Below are positions 47,159-61,087 of a DNA stretch of 64,000 bases, one piece after another (positions within the stretch are counted from its first letter, which is position 1; every line of letters starts with the position of its first letter). Made by a program: the position numbers and the translations under genes. A model generated the notes under the pieces. That model worked only from the letters and a program-made list of their open reading frames with translations, searched no databases and had not been told where the DNA came from. Source of the stretch: Piper betle (taxonomy: Eukaryota; Streptophyta; Magnoliopsida; Piperales; Piperaceae); NCBI GenBank assembly GCA_033002965.1, contig JAURVB010012636.1:1-64000 (forward strand), written 5' to 3'.

Positions 47159-49392
47159 ATATTTATTTTCTTAATGTTTGTGTAGCATATTTCAGTAAAA
47201 AAGACGTGCATAAAGTGAAAAGTACCAAAATTACATATTTAATTTTCTCCTCCAATTTGATTCCCCTGAATTTACTAGAGCTTAACAGTTTTGTTGCATC
47301 TTTTCAGCCATGGTTGTGTGTTGGTGCTTGTGCATGAAGGAATGCTTTTATTCGGAACACGCTCTTTTTTTGGTATGTGGCAGGTCCACAATATATGTCT
47401 CTTTGCCATATTTATTTGCTTTCATGGGCTTGATCACATGTTTTATTAAGGGCCTTATATGTGAAGTAGTTTTTACTTAAGCCCATTCAATCCAAATTGA
47501 TGTTTAATTAAGTCCATAATTGACATCAAAAGCCCAACTTTACTATTACTAGCTAAATAATGATATGTGCGGGCTAAGTTAAAAAATCAAACTTTAGAAT
47601 AGTATAAGTGAAAAGTTCACTTGCCCTTAATCATTTTGGGTTATCTAATTACAAGGACAGTCCAAATTAAATATATCTTGAAAAAAAAAGCCCCTTACCT
47701 TTTCCCTTGATGTTGCCTGCGGTAGAATAAGGTTGTATCCTACCAAATCCAACACGAGTGGTCAGACAAGGCTACCTCTGGCCAAATCTGGCTAGAGACT
47801 GACCAAGCCTAACTGGCCGCTCCCAAATCTAGCCATCTTTGGTTAAATTCAACAGTGGCTTGCCGAACCTGGCCACCCCCCGGCCATATCCAGGTCTGGG
47901 CGCCCTCCATTGAAATTGACTGACCATGGCCAGATCTACTAGCTGTGTCAGTCAGGTTAGGCCAGCCAGCCTTCACGAGCGATCTAGTGATCAGTCAACA
48001 GTGGGTTGGTTTTTTTAATTTTATATAATCTGGGCAATCCAAATTGATTTGAGGGGAGGAAATTTTTCCATACCCCGCTGGTAGGCTATCTAATTTCATT
48101 GTATAAATATATCACAAATATAGTTTACTATTTTATTAAAAAATATACTTTTAGCTTTTAAAATTGCTTAATGAAACTCATACCACACAAAATATACGTA
48201 AATATTGATTCATTGTAAATTTGACTCTCATTATTCACGGGGCTCATGTAACACACAAGTTACGTAATTAATAAATATCATATCATTTTTTATCTAGAAA
48301 AATCTAATAGAGGCTAGATTTAAGTAGGAGATGAAGCCATAGAACCTTTTGTCCAATCATAGAAAAAAAGCAAATCAAATTAAATTGAAACATAGTTAAT
48401 GTTAAATGAAAAAAATTAGAAATTTGATATTACAAAATTAAAGTGAAGGTACATATATAAAGTACAAGAATTTATTTTTTAAATTAAAAATGCATTATTC
48501 AGTGTTTATAAAGTAAAAAGAATAAAACAAAAAGATACAGAGTACCTGTGGATATTATAATATTTTTACTCATTTATAATGTATTGCATATAGGAATATA
48601 AGAATAATGAAATGAAATGTGAAATATAATTGATCATTACAATTATTTCAATATTAGAAATAAAAAATACGAATAACAAAAGGTTTAAGAGAAAAGGAAG
48701 GCAATCTCAAAAAATTGAGAGAAAAGAAAACAATTATTTAAGTTATTTAATTTTAACACTCAGAAGAGTCATTAGCCTTAGCCAATTAGTAATGAAGAGT
48801 TCAAAGAGTTATATCAAGAGTACAATCATATCCGTATTTAAAGAAGAATTAAACTTGTTTTGTAAATAGGTATAACTCTTTATATAAAATATATATGTTA
48901 TTTTATTGGCTAGATTGTGAAAGCCAATGCTAAAGGGCGCCAAGGAACTGCTAGACAAGGAAGAAAAGTGGACAAGAGGAAATGGAAGATTCGCCAGCCC
49001 ATTCCTCGATGTATACATAATTAATCGAACAAGTCTTTTGTTCAAACATAATTAGTACAGTTAACACTAACACTGACCAGCTAATAAGGACTCAAGGTTG
49101 AGAGCCTTCCGATCATCACCTCCTACAAGATGGTGCTGATCATGTATAGAGTCTAACATATAAATATTTTGTAATATAAACACGTTTTAAAAATATTAAT
49201 ATTTTAGAACATTTATTCTTTAGATCATGTATTTTTTAGGTTAAAATGGAGTATTTTATATAAGCAAAAAAATGATAAAAAACTATTTTAATTACTGAAT
49301 TCCATGGTTTTGGTTTTAAGAATGATCACATTTTTTTAATTTTTCATTCTCTAAACATAATGGATAAAACGAAAGATGAAATCAACAATAAA

Positions 49393-49395
<3 letters not shown>
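47159..49395. other. Gene-free, AT-rich
   Basis: The first 250 bases are the probable WRKY 3' UTR. 47740-48000 is a GGCCA/CTGGCCA-rich block like the one at 14936-15215, probably a dispersed repeat. Nothing else stands out. Confidence 0.5.

Positions 49396-49426
<31 letters not shown>
49396..49426. repeat. (TA)n microsatellite
   Basis: A simple alternating TA run. Confidence 0.9.
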
Positions 49427-49428
<2 letters not shown>

Positions 49429-52400
49429 ATCATAGGTCAAAAAAATAAAACATTTATATATTTATTTTTTAGTTTACAAACTAGCTCAATGGTAATCCAT
49501 TTATTGGTCATCAAAGTTAGCTGCTTTGTCCCACTTCCCTCGTGTTTTTTCAACATTTCCGCTCAGCGTTGTATAATTTTTTAAAATATATTAATTATAT
49601 TATCATTTTTTAATTTTTTCTAATGTTATAATGCTAATTGCAATTAAATTATCATCTATGCACTGAAACCGCTGCAAAATCTAAAATTATTGTTTACAAA
49701 GTTTACGTTTTGCATGAGGATGTGTACCTGTTTATTTTATATGTTGATAATATTTTACAAAAAATAACATCATGTTCTTTTAAATTTATTTTGTAAATTA
49801 ATTATAATTAATTGCCATCTTTTCTTTTTATATTATGTACCGACTCACTAACAAGTACAAAATTATTTTTTACAAATATAATACGTGTTAAATTATAATT
49901 GAAATTTAATTAAATTCATTTATATTAAATCATGTTTAAATATAGGTATTTTTAAAATAAATTATAATTCTTTTTAAGTTATTTTTTTATACAAATGCTC
50001 CTGTGTGTTGTGCAGCACAATTTCTATTCGATTGTATACATCTTTTATGTTTTATTATAATTTTCAAAAATTAATATATTTTAATATTTTTAAATTTTAA
50101 GATTTTAAAAAATTAACTATAATCTAAGTTGAGTAAAAATTCAATCATATTGCAAGCTAAATTTTATATACTTTAAAAGTTGTTATACAGATTTATATTG
50201 ATTTTGTATTTTATTTTACTTTAAAAAATAATATATTCAAATAATAATTATTCATACTCTTGTTAGAATTTAAATGGACCATACTCAAATGATTCGCTTT
50301 GTATGAATTTTATATAATTTAAAAATATTTAAATCAACTTAAAATGCAATCTAACTCGAATTAAAATTCAATTGTATATTTTCTTTGTAAGCTTTGGCAA
50401 AATTTTGTATATTAGTTAAATTGGGATTCAATTATATACCTTATTAATAGTAATGTTTTATAATATTTTTTTTAAATGATATATTATAGTTAAATAAAAA
50501 GTTAGTATATCCATGTTAAAGTTGAGTTAAAACACACTTGATAATTTTTTAATTATTTTTGAAATTTTTGATTTATTAAATTACAAATCTGATAAAAATG
50601 GAAAATAGGAATTGGTAAACAAACTTTTTATTATTATTTCGGAATTTTTAATTAATAAAATTACAAATCCGATCAAGTTGGGAAAGAACTAGGTTGTTTA
50701 TTTGGAAAGATTATATTTTGCACTTAAAAGATTTGAAATTATACTTTATAGATATTTTCAAATATCTTAATATGATTTGAAATTATCTGTTATTATTATC
50801 ACAACAAATCGTAATGAGCCATTTGTTAATCCCTCATTAAAAGTTGATGACACTTATTAAAAATTGTTTCTTTTATTATATATAGATACAGATAGATAGA
50901 TAGAGAAATCGATAGAATAAGTATAGATGGTAGATAGAAGATAGAAGAGATATATATCCATAGATAAAAGTTGTCTCAGGCCTTCGTTGTCCCAACAATG
51001 GGTCAATTTGGCGAATATGACCAAGTTTGGAGGTTGAATTGTCGAGTGAATTGAGCTAAAACTAAAATTAGAAAATTATTAAAGGACTAGTTTATAGATA
51101 AGTTTGGCTTAGATTCTAAAGAAAACCAAGTTTTTAAACTTTGGTGTATTAGTAAGAGTAATGTTATGAACACCAATATTTTTTCACTTTTTCCCACTTT
51201 AAATTTGATTAACTCATTAAAGTAGCCATATGGATCATTCTTATATTTCAACTTTTTTAGATTAATCAAATTCAATGTGGAGAAAACTATAAAAAATTTT
51301 GGTGGTACGCAAAAGATTTCTCTTATAATAAGTGTTGTTTTATAGTAATTTGGTCAACTATTGTTTTTTATTGTTATATTTTCTCCTCAATACCTTTTGT
51401 TCACAAAACAAAACTAAGTACCGTCAGTTATTATAATATGAAAAAAATTAATAACAAAATGGAGATAAGTTACCATTGTTCTTTACATAATTTTTTGTTA
51501 GTTTATCCAAAAACTTTTTATTATTTTTGAACAAATGCATTAATTAATGTATTGTTTTATAGTAACTTGGCAAACACTTTTTTATCATATTTCTGATTAA
51601 ATTGTTTGTCTTTACTGTTGACATTAATTAACTAATAAATTTAATTGTTTCATGCAGTATTATTTTATAGATTTTAAAGTTGGGTCTTTAATTGGAAAAA
51701 ATAATCTATTGTAAGGTCCTACAGCCAATATAATGAATTGTTAGAGAATCCTAAGTAATTATACCTATTTTTCTTGAAATAAAAAAATATCACAAAAGTA
51801 TTTAATGACTAGGTGATTTGCTCGAATTTGATTGAGGCTGTAAAGCCTTACAACATATTCTTACTCTTTCAGTTGCTTATTAATTAGTAATTTTAGAATA
51901 GATTTATCAACTATATATTGGATTTTTAAAATCAGATGTTAGTTTTATTAATTGGCTAGCAATTTTCAATGGATAGTTTAAAAAGACTGTTTAATACTAA
52001 AAAATTATTCTTAAAGCAGCATGTCATAAACCATATAAGTTGAAAATGATTTATAATGTAGGTGTAGGGTATATACCTCGACAAACGATTATATGATTAT
52101 AATAGATAAGAAGAATATAGAAATCTAGCATTCATAATAATTTCTCAAGGATAATGAGAAAAAATACAACTTAAAAGGAAGAGGGAGAGGTGCCCCCAAC
52201 TTCCAAGAAGTAACCTTGAAAAAAAACTTAAAAAGAGAGACATAATTATCGGCTATTATAGCCTAGAATAGAAAATTGAAAAGCTAAATTTGTGACATTA
52301 ATTATTGAACTATTCAATAAAGAGTTATTTATGGAGTTTGACTCTTTCGATGTTGTTGATCAGACTTGTTAAAATAAAAATTTTTTAAAATTATAAATTG

Positions 52401-53773
52401 AGAAATATTATAATGATAACTTGATAAAAAACAAGTTAATTTTTTAAATTTTGCTCTGAACAAAAAATAAATTAATAATTTGGAATTTTATACCTCAGAC
52501 TTATCCTATTATCCAACGCGATCTCGCATGGAGAGCCTGCGTAGACCATTGTTGTTGAAAGCAAAACTAAGATTATCGATACGTTCTTCATTTTTTTTGG
52601 CAAGCCCATCGAATCATCGTCGCAGCATAAAAGAAAAGAAAAATACCCATGGGGCACTTTCTTTTGGAGGACATCTGCGCAATTTCATGGGTGTAGCTGT
52701 CCGACGATTCTTGTTCAAAGGATATTGTGCCAAGCTTCTCTAATAATAATGTGGAAAGCGAAACTGGCGTCCTTGCCCAACTGTTTCATATTCTCCACCC
52801 AATTTTCTTTTGAATGCCTGCATCGAGCTGTTTTGGATTAGACGTCCAACTCTGGCATCACTGTTTTTGATATATGATTCCTATGCCGAAGTTGACCCGA
52901 TTCTCTTCATTTGAACGTCTCACACCTTCAACAATTTAATAGCAACGAATTAATGAGCTTGTGGCTGCCCTCATTTTAGCTCGTTATTTTAAATAGAAAA
53001 ATAAATTCAAATAATCACTTAAAATTCACTTGATGCATTATGATTGTGAATGGCATAGTGTAGATGGCATAAAAATTTTAAAATACTTAATATTAACAAA
53101 AGTAGTTATATTTAGTATATTTTATATAAAAAGTGTGTTAAATTAATTGTTTTGTATATAAATTTGGTAAGGTTATACATAAACGAGACAACAAAATAAT
53201 TATAGTTACTTTGTATATCGCACCTTGTATGTACTCTAATGATAATATTTTCCCCTTTTTTGTTATCTATTTTATTTATTCATTTAAGAACACACTCACG
53301 AGTCACTTAAAGATAATTATAATTGATTTAAATGCAAAATGTATTATAAAAATATTATTTTTTAAAGAATATATATATATAATTTAGTCAGGTTGACTAT
53401 TTACAAATTTTATATTAATTACCATTTTTTCCGTTTTAACCAAACGGAACCTAATTAAAATTGATGGAAAAAGTTTTAGTGCATCCATCGCGTTATTATT
53501 TATTATTCACTACTGACTTCCAGTTGTATCGTGTTAATTGTTTCTACCGAATATAATAATTAATATATCAAATACTTTTGCATAGGGGCGAAACCTAATA
53601 ATCTAGGTAATAAAGGTGCACTAATATTAATTCAAGCATTTATTGCAATTTAATTTAAGATCTAACTAAATTTAATTTTTTAATTGGCATCCGTACTTTA
53701 TGCTCTATATATGCTTGGGCCGTCACATTGTTGATCCATGAGGGAAGCTGATTCGTTGGTTTTTAAGTACTTC

Positions 53774-53775
<2 letters not shown>
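49427..53775. other. Gene-free, very AT-rich
   Basis: A GATA/GATAGA-rich simple-sequence patch occupies 50885-50965. A short GC-richer patch at 52490-52745 has open frames on both strands but no recognisable domain. I see no genes here. Confidence 0.5.

Positions 53776-53808
<33 letters not shown>
53776..53808. repeat. (TA)n microsatellite
   Basis: A simple alternating TA run. Confidence 0.9.
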
Positions 53809-53811
<3 letters not shown>

Positions 53812-54238
53812 TTTAAAAAAGAAGCCCATCATTTTCGGATGGGATCTTAACCGGGATAGGAATATATTACAAGGGGACCCCACTTGTATGTTGCAGATGA
53901 GAAAGAATTCCTCACTTTTGCGTGAAAATTGTTGGAAAAAGGTGTAATCATCTGATGCTCTTTAGGGATAGGTCGCCTGTGAGTGGTTTGTGGGCCGTCT
54001 ACAGTACTGCTCTGAGGTTCGTCACATTTCCATGTATGGCGCTTTACCGCTCCTGGTCTCCCTACAAAATTGTGACAAGACATACCCTCCCAAAGGATCC
54101 TGTTCCCTTTATTATACCCCCTTATCAAGGTACGAGATAGCCCATACGTACACGTATGTCATATTTACACATAGAAAATTTACTTGAATTTCTTAAGCTC
54201 CTTCTGGTTAGTCTAAAAAAAGTTATAAAATCTATATA

Positions 54239-54390
54239 GGTTAATTCATGTCAACGACCTGAGTTAGGGTTTTATAGTTATGAATATATAGGTTAATTCA
54301 TGTCGATGACCCGAGTCAAGGTTTTCTAATTATGAAATCTATATATGTTAATTTATGTGGACGGCCCGAGTTAGGGTTTTATAGTCATTA
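54239..54390. repeat. Three-unit minisatellite, 52-56 bp
   Basis: GGTTAATTCATGTCAACGAC...GAGTTAGGGTTTTATAGTTATGA repeats at 54239, 54291 and 54347, with substitutions among units. Confidence 0.85.
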
Positions 54391-55099
54391 GTCGTTTAGT
54401 TCAATTGTTTGTCTAGCTCAGTTCAGCTTTTAGAATACGTACATGGGGTCAAAGCTGTTTAGGTGCAAAATCCTACTTGGAGCTTCTACCAGGTCCGTAG
54501 GACTCGCTTTCTAATTTGTTGTTCTATTTTATTACTATTTTATTTTACATATCACATGATATATTGAGTGGTAGTTTTATCAGATTTTATTTAAAACGGT
54601 TTATTTAAACATTATATTTTACAAAATTAAAAACCCTCGAGGATGAGATCCCTTGAGTTGTTTCGAAATCAAATCAAGTAAGTTGCCTTTGGGCCTATTT
54701 ATATATTTCCCTTCCCAACCATATAGTTTTTGTTAAATTTTATTGTCAACCAAGAGATAAAGGAATGGATTTAACACATATTGTGAGAAGGCACGTGTGT
54801 AAGTCACAATAGGTCTAGATCGGTGAGAGGGACGTTCCATTTCTGAGGGATTTTGATAACTCCATGTTTGGAGCTTCATCACACCTACAAAGGCGTGGAG
54901 TATACGGTTACTATTATATACAATGTATATCTTGACGTGTGGTAATAAGGGGTCGACCATTTGAGAGTACTCAGCTTTTGTACTTTAGGCGAGGAGAAAT
55001 ATGGAGAATTGGAGAGGGCTGAAGATAATGATTTTCTCGAGGGTGAAACTTTAAAACAAGAAAATGTTGAGAGAGGCATAATGTTAGTCAATTGAAGAT

Positions 55100-56605
55100 G
55101 TTATCTTGTCTGCAAATAGATGGCTCCTCAGTAATAGCCTTTGGAATGTTTAGTAAAAGTATATGATTATTTTATTTTACATGAAAGTCAGCTCTCATTT
55201 GCAAGTTTGATATTTAGTTTTTCTTGAACCAGTGACAATCGATGCTGACAGTTTTCTAATATTTATGTAGGTGAGGAATAAGAATATGGCATGTCGGTTT
55301 TGACAGAAGAGTAGTGACTGCACACTCACTGACCCAACATGATATGTTTGACCTGTTATTTGATTTTTGGTTATGATGTATCATAATGTGACATATTATC
55401 ATATTTTAAAATGAATTAAAATGTTGAAAATGATATAAGAAATGGGTCATGTGACTAGCAAATGGGTGGGTCGAGATCCAACTTATAATTATGATTTTGA
55501 TAATACAACACATAAGACAGATACGATGAATGGATGCGTCAAGACCCAGATTATGATTATGATTGTGATGATATAACTATAGTGTGTCATGAAATATAAA
55601 TGTTATATTGTGTTATGATATATATATTTATATATTATGATTTGGCAGGGTGACCCTTATTTCACTTTTAATGTCATTCATGTAGCATTTTGTTAGGGGA
55701 TGCATTTCATGAAAGTATTGATTGCGCATTTTAGAGGTTTGTCTTCCATCTTGAGACGCCAAGAGGATCTAGGTCTATTTTTCTTAAGTTTGGGTTGACC
55801 AAATTAATTTAAAATAAGAGATGATTTAATTTACCATAATAATCTTAGTCAGTTTAAGAGTTAACTAGATTTGGGGTATTGTATAAATGGTTCCTTAGTA
55901 GTTGCCCTTAGAGAGATGAAGTTATTTGATTGTTTTCTTTTACATGGGAGTCAGTGTATGACTCTCATGAGTTAATTTGATATTTAGTTATTTTCAAACC
56001 AATGACAATCGTTACTGATGATTTTTTATTATATATGTAGGTGAAGATCCGGAGTGAGATATGTCGGTCTTGTCGGAGGAGTAGTAATTATCATTTGTAC
56101 ACCCGATCTGGCACAACATTTATACTTCTTGTGATTTTGTCATGATGTTATAATTTGTGATGTGTTTTGCATTATGTTGAGAATGTCTTAGAATGGTTTG
56201 GTAATTATGACTCATGTGATCAGCAGATGGGTCGACACCCAATTTAAAACTTTTATTTTGTTGTGTATAACTTTAATATGTTTGAAAAATATTATATTGT
56301 TGTTGTGATAGACTGTTTTATTAAATAGGTGGCTTCTTATTCTACTTTTAGGAGAAATTCTATTTGTTTTAATTTAGATTTTTTTGAAATTTTATCATAA
56401 TTTAATTAATTTTGAGTGTAATTAATTATCATGACATGTACGTAAGTATCCTAGTAGGGTATGTATTTCATTCATGCATTGGTTGTACATTACAGTATTT
56501 TTTCGCTTAGTTTCGGATCGATCAACTTAATTGAAAGAAGAATTAATCTAATCTATCGGAACAATTCTAATTCGGTTTAAGAGTGAACCGAATTTAGGGT
56601 GTTAC
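55100..56605. repeat. Two diverged, LTR-like direct repeats (about 770 bp unit)
   Basis: 55115-55880 and 55887-56605 share, in order, CCT(C/T)AGTA, TTGATATTTAGTT, TGACAATCG, TATGTAGGTGA, GA(G/A)GAGTAGT and a final TTTAAGAGT. The second ends in GGGTGTTACA, typical of a gypsy LTR terminus. No internal coding region separates them, so they may be a tandem of decayed solo LTRs. Confidence 0.6.
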
Positions 56606-58214
56606 ACTTCATAAATTATAACAAATAAAAAATCATATGTTCTTCTCCATACCAGCTAGATAAAGTTTAAGGAGACGAATAACAAAAAATAATTGAGCAA
56701 ATGATCACAAATAAAATAAAGTGTTTAACAATACGTGTATTTCATGATGTCATCAACATTTTTTTCAAGCTCTCCACCTTCAAAATGACAATTGTTGAAT
56801 ATTTTTCATACGAAGTAAATTTTTATATAAAATATAATTTCTTTGGTTTAGTCAGACCAATCAAGCTTTATTAAATATTATGCCGCACATAATAAATTGT
56901 GTTGCAGGATTGATCACTTTAATTGTTTTTATCTATAATAAATTGGATTAGCCACAATAAATATCATTCGGTTTTACCCATGATAACTGTGTTTTGTTTT
57001 GCTCTTGATTGTCCTTGATTGGTCTTCTTGATTCTCAACTATTTATTTTTTGACCATTTATAACGTCTTTTAAGTTAATTTTATGTAAATTATTGTTTCT
57101 GAATGAACATAAAATCAATTTTTATTGCATTCTAGTGTGATTGATTTCTTTACTACAAGAAATAATCTATAATTAACTCATTTTGTATTAGAGATAAACT
57201 CGTCAAATATGCAATTACACATAGTATATATAGGGGATCTTTAAAAGAACGTGATTACCGAGACTCATACTTGCCAAACTCTTTTATTTTTTTGACCTTG
57301 GCGTTCTTATCCATGTGCGTCTCTACAACTGTGCTACCGGATCCAACAATCTTAAAATAAGAAATGAGCTTGTCATATATATTAGAATAATTTGGACGTT
57401 GACACATATAACGCCTCTATGTTTATTTTACCATCTTATAAATCATAATCATATAAAATTTGATATTGTAAAATGACTAAATTTCCTAATGTAGGAGATT
57501 TAATCGCGAAAATCAATACCAAGCAATATTTTTGTTGTTAATCCACCCATGCAGCTAATCCTCTAGTATTCAAGAATAGATTTGATTGTTCAATTTTATC
57601 GATCGCTCTTTACAGCTGAACAAGATGTACGTAGATTATCGTACAACTGGATTGCAAGGAAAGTGTAGAATATATGATCCTCTTTTATTTGATCATATAT
57701 ATGTATAATAATAATAATCAAGGGGGATTTCAAAAAAGAATATTATTCCCCAAGATAGTGGAGGTTTGACAACGACACAATGCTTATCCGCTGTTTTCCT
57801 TTCAAGCTTCACAAGATATTTGGGAGACTCTTTTGGAACAACTTGGGTCCTACACAAAAACACAATTTAGACTCCTTAACTAGCAATTATTGTGTAGGAT
57901 ATTTTTATACAGTGATAATATTGTGTCTCTTCTCTGCGGTAAAGTGCCGCACTACGCTATTCGGATCTTTTCTCCAAATCTTGTGAACACGTATAAAAAT
58001 ATAAATAGATCGGAATCACACATGGTCCAAAATGATAACATTCATTAGAAGTACCAAACAAGATTAGAACTAATACACCCGATGGGTAGAAGACCAGAAA
58101 AAAGGTACGTTCGTAACATTACCACTATATATGAAGTTTGGATAAGATCATGGCCCACTTTTTTTGTGATTCGCCCATCTTACCATATACGCTTGCTCTG
58201 GGAGTCCATGACAA
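56606..58214. other. AT-rich spacer
   Basis: No coding signal or repeat recognised, apart from a short AATAATAAT run near 57706-57718. Confidence 0.5.
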
Positions 58215-58228
58215 CAATATATAAAGGC
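58215..58228 (+). promoter_or_regulatory. TATA box of the DUF761-like gene
   Basis: AATATATAAAGGCTC is a consensus plant TATA box 80-90 bases before ATG 58304, and a start-site-like CTTCACTCC follows about 15 bases later. Confidence 0.6.
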
Positions 58229-58303
58229 TCTTCACTCCAACCGCTTCAGATACACGAGCAGATCAAACTCCATAGCCAGCTAGTAATCCAGTTAAGAGGG
58301 AAA

Positions 58304-58621
58304 ATGGAGGCGAACAGGAAGAGAAAATCAATATTGAAGTTGATGAATTCCTTCAACAGGGCGCTCAAGAACACATCCATGGAAAGCCCCTTGAGGTATA
58401 GTAGCAGGGTTAACCCCATCCATGTACTTCCTCCAAGCCCTTCTCTTCCTTCCACCAAGCATATGACTTCCACCGTCAAAATGAGTGTGGAAAGTGAACC
58501 AGCTGCTGGTCATGTTGAAGATAGTGGCGAAGACAATGTGGATAGAAGAGCAGCAATTTATATTTCCCATGTCAAAGAGAGGCTAAGGCTTCAAGAGATG
58601 AAAGCAAGGAGTTTTTATTGA
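58304..58621 (+). CDS. Small DUF761-like protein, 105 aa
   Basis: This single-exon frame starts MEANRKRKSILKLMNSFNRA and ends DRRAAIYISHVKERLRLQ plus eight residues. The open frame extends further upstream (to 58082), but the TATA box at 58215-58228 makes ATG 58304 the sensible start. The N-terminus is basic. The middle is Pro/Ser-rich (VLPPSPSLPSTK), then acidic. The C-terminal pattern VDxxAxxYIxxxxERLRLQ resembles the DUF761 tail of small plant proteins of unknown biochemical role. There is no signal peptide or membrane span. The family call rests on the last 20 residues. Confidence 0.65.
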   Translation: MEANRKRKSILKLMNSFNRALKNTSMESPLRYSSRVNPIHVLPPSPSLPSTKHMTSTVKMSVESEPAAGHVEDSGEDNVDRRAAIYISHVKERLRLQEMKARSFY

Positions 58622-59814
58622 AGCGTATCTAAATATGCATCTCTATATACAATATTTTTAACTAGAGAATGTGATATCATACTTGTACTCTTATATATAC
58701 ATGCTTAGTCCAAATGCCGTGCTTGGTTTTGTTAGCCTCATCTTTGCTCTGTGTTCTGTGTCTAAACGGACTATCTATTATATTGTAAAACAATTTCCCG
58801 AGTACATGCATGTTATTGCTCTCTAATAGGATGGGCGCTTGTAAGTCTGACCTCTAAACATATAATCAAAGGGTATTTCAAAGATGTAGCTAGTTCGCAG
58901 TTAAAAAATACTCGTCTGTTCATGATAGCCGCTTAATTCTCTATTTGGGCTACAATTAATAGTATGCAACTCATACATATATCTTCTTTTTTCTATGTTT
59001 CACCTTGCTCAAGTTGTCGACCGATGTGTACCTCTAGATAGATATCAGCTGATTGAGAAATATCAAGCTGCGTGGTTCCGAAATCATCTTTAATGAATTA
59101 GAATCATGAAATTGGTCGGCATATACCATAACGCATTAGAATTTCCATTAGCAAACTGTAGAGAATGGATAACATGAGAAATGGGGACCCCTGCCTCCTT
59201 TCTAAGCTCAACAGCGTGTGGCTTGAGATATTTGCGACAAGAGAATCTGTTTTCTGTCAGAAATATTCTACAGAATGGATCATGTATATATTAGCTAATC
59301 CATCCAAAATTTGGTCAGGAAAGCAGCTCCATCATCCATATTATAGTGCCTAACGGAAAATGAGAACTGGTGGTGTACTGTATCTGTAGCTTCCATGCAG
59401 GTAAGTGGGCTTCGTCTTTACTTGTGTAAACTGCTTATCTACTTTGGACGTTTGAATATTACTGGGAGGCAAACAAAGTTTTTTTACCCCATCTGATAAG
59501 CCAACGGCCCCCGTTATCCCAATTATTATTCTCTTCAAAGACTACTTCATCGAAGACCAATATAGAAATTTAATTGATTCAAAGTGATCAAGCACTCACT
59601 TTTTATTAAAGCCTACTGATATCATTAGATGCCCATCAAAAGCTAGTATGTAGTAGTGCAAGTATATTGGACGGCCTACATGACTGAACAAGTTCATATG
59701 CAATGCTTTTTCTAATTTCTTAAGCCCTAAAATTTTAATTTTAAAGGAAATTTTGATTAAAGGGATATTTGAATGTACGATTTATGATTCAAAGGTACGG
59801 TATATGATATTCAC
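58622..59814. other. No recognisable gene
   Basis: The first 250 bases are the likely 3' UTR of the DUF761-like gene. The rest shows no conserved segment. Confidence 0.5.
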
Positions 59815-60323
59815 TAGGGCTGAGCAAAGTTTGGCTCAAACTGAACAAACCTACCGAGCTGAACTGAAATCGTTGGTTCAGTTCAATTTTGGAGAAAGTT
59901 TTGTTCAGTTTCCACTTTGGATAAAATTCTTAAGTGTGTAAAAAATTGGTTCGAAACACAAACTGATTGAAAAACTAAAAAAAACTTAATATTTATGTTT
60001 ATATGAGTTATTATTGATTTTTTAAATATATTTATAATTTATTTGAGATGTTTAACACAATATATATGTATAAAATACTTGTGAATATGATTATAATGGT
60101 TAAATAACGTTTTAATTAATCTTATGATGAAAATAATAATTAATATTAATATAATTTAATAATTTGGTTTTGAATAAATCAAACCAAACCAAGTCGAAAT
60201 ATTTCGGTTTGGTTTTGAAGAAAATTTGGGTTTGGTTCGGTTTGAATATTGGGTTGCTGAAGGGGAGTTCAAAACATTGGTTTGGTTGGTTTAGAACCGA
60301 ACCGACTAATTCCTCGGTCCTAC
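59815..60323. mobile_element. hAT-like MITE with target duplication TATTCAC
   Basis: The 509-bp element is flanked by TATTCAC on both sides (59808-59814 and 60324-60330). The inverted termini are TAGGGCTGAG and, on the other strand, TAGGACCGAG (8 of 10). Interior ends are rich in GGTTTGGTT/AACCAAACC words, as in many plant hAT MITEs. No transposase. Confidence 0.75.
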
Positions 60324-60847
60324 TATTCACATACCACCTAATAGAGCTTGACCCAATTAATTCAAGTTAATGTGCCTAATCATTCTACAAAAATAATTAA
60401 CCAAGTTAAACATTGTAAGGTGCACTATCCCCCACTAATATATTGGATCTTACATTTCACTCACATTACACTCACTTGGTTGTGATACTAATTAAATATT
60501 GGGTGTGATACTAATTAATTAAGGGATCTTATATTTTATTCACTTTAAGAAAATTTCGTCCCAATATTCTTTTGATGGCCCATAAGCCTAATCTAAATAT
60601 TTATCTAGACAAACTCTCATCAAGTAATTTAGTCTCAAGTTGGCTTTGATATTAAATTGCAAAATCTCAAACTTTAGTATAGATTTGAACCAAATTAGAA
60701 TATTATTTTAAACAAGATGGCCAACACCTTGAGAATTTGAATTAATATAAAATATTAAATTACAATAGATCAAACAACCCTCTTGGTGTCTTAAAATAGA
60801 AGATAATTTTAAGGCATGACTATAATGCATAAATAATTCAAATAATT
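60324..60847. other. AT-rich spacer
   Basis: Nothing recognised. Confidence 0.5.
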
Positions 60848-61060
60848 ACTAGTGAAAAATAAACCTTTCAATGACAAAAGACTAATATTCAGTGATAAAA
60901 AAAGTGTTTGTCAATGAATTTGCCACCAAATATTTTGGTGACAAAAGTTTTTGCATCAAACTAAATTCGGTGACAAGACGGTTTCAATTTGTCACTGAAA
61001 TATTTCAGTGACAAAATAGTGGTTAATTGTCAGATAAAACAGTGGCAACGATCGGTGGTT
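60848..61060. repeat. CACTA-like terminal region
   Basis: ACTAGTGAAAAATAAACC is followed by several GTGACAAA/TTTGTCAC words in both senses, including a palindrome TTTGTCACTGAAATATTTCA... at 60988-61015. This is the look of a CACTA subterminal region. Only one end is visible. Confidence 0.45.
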
Positions 61061-61087
61061 AATATTTTAAAAAATAATTAGGCAATC

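Noticed and set aside
52472..52743. Overlapping open frames on both strands, one with a signal-peptide-like stretch
   Set aside because: The hydrophobic stretch is short, no family match comes to mind, and neither strand has a supporting promoter or splice pattern.
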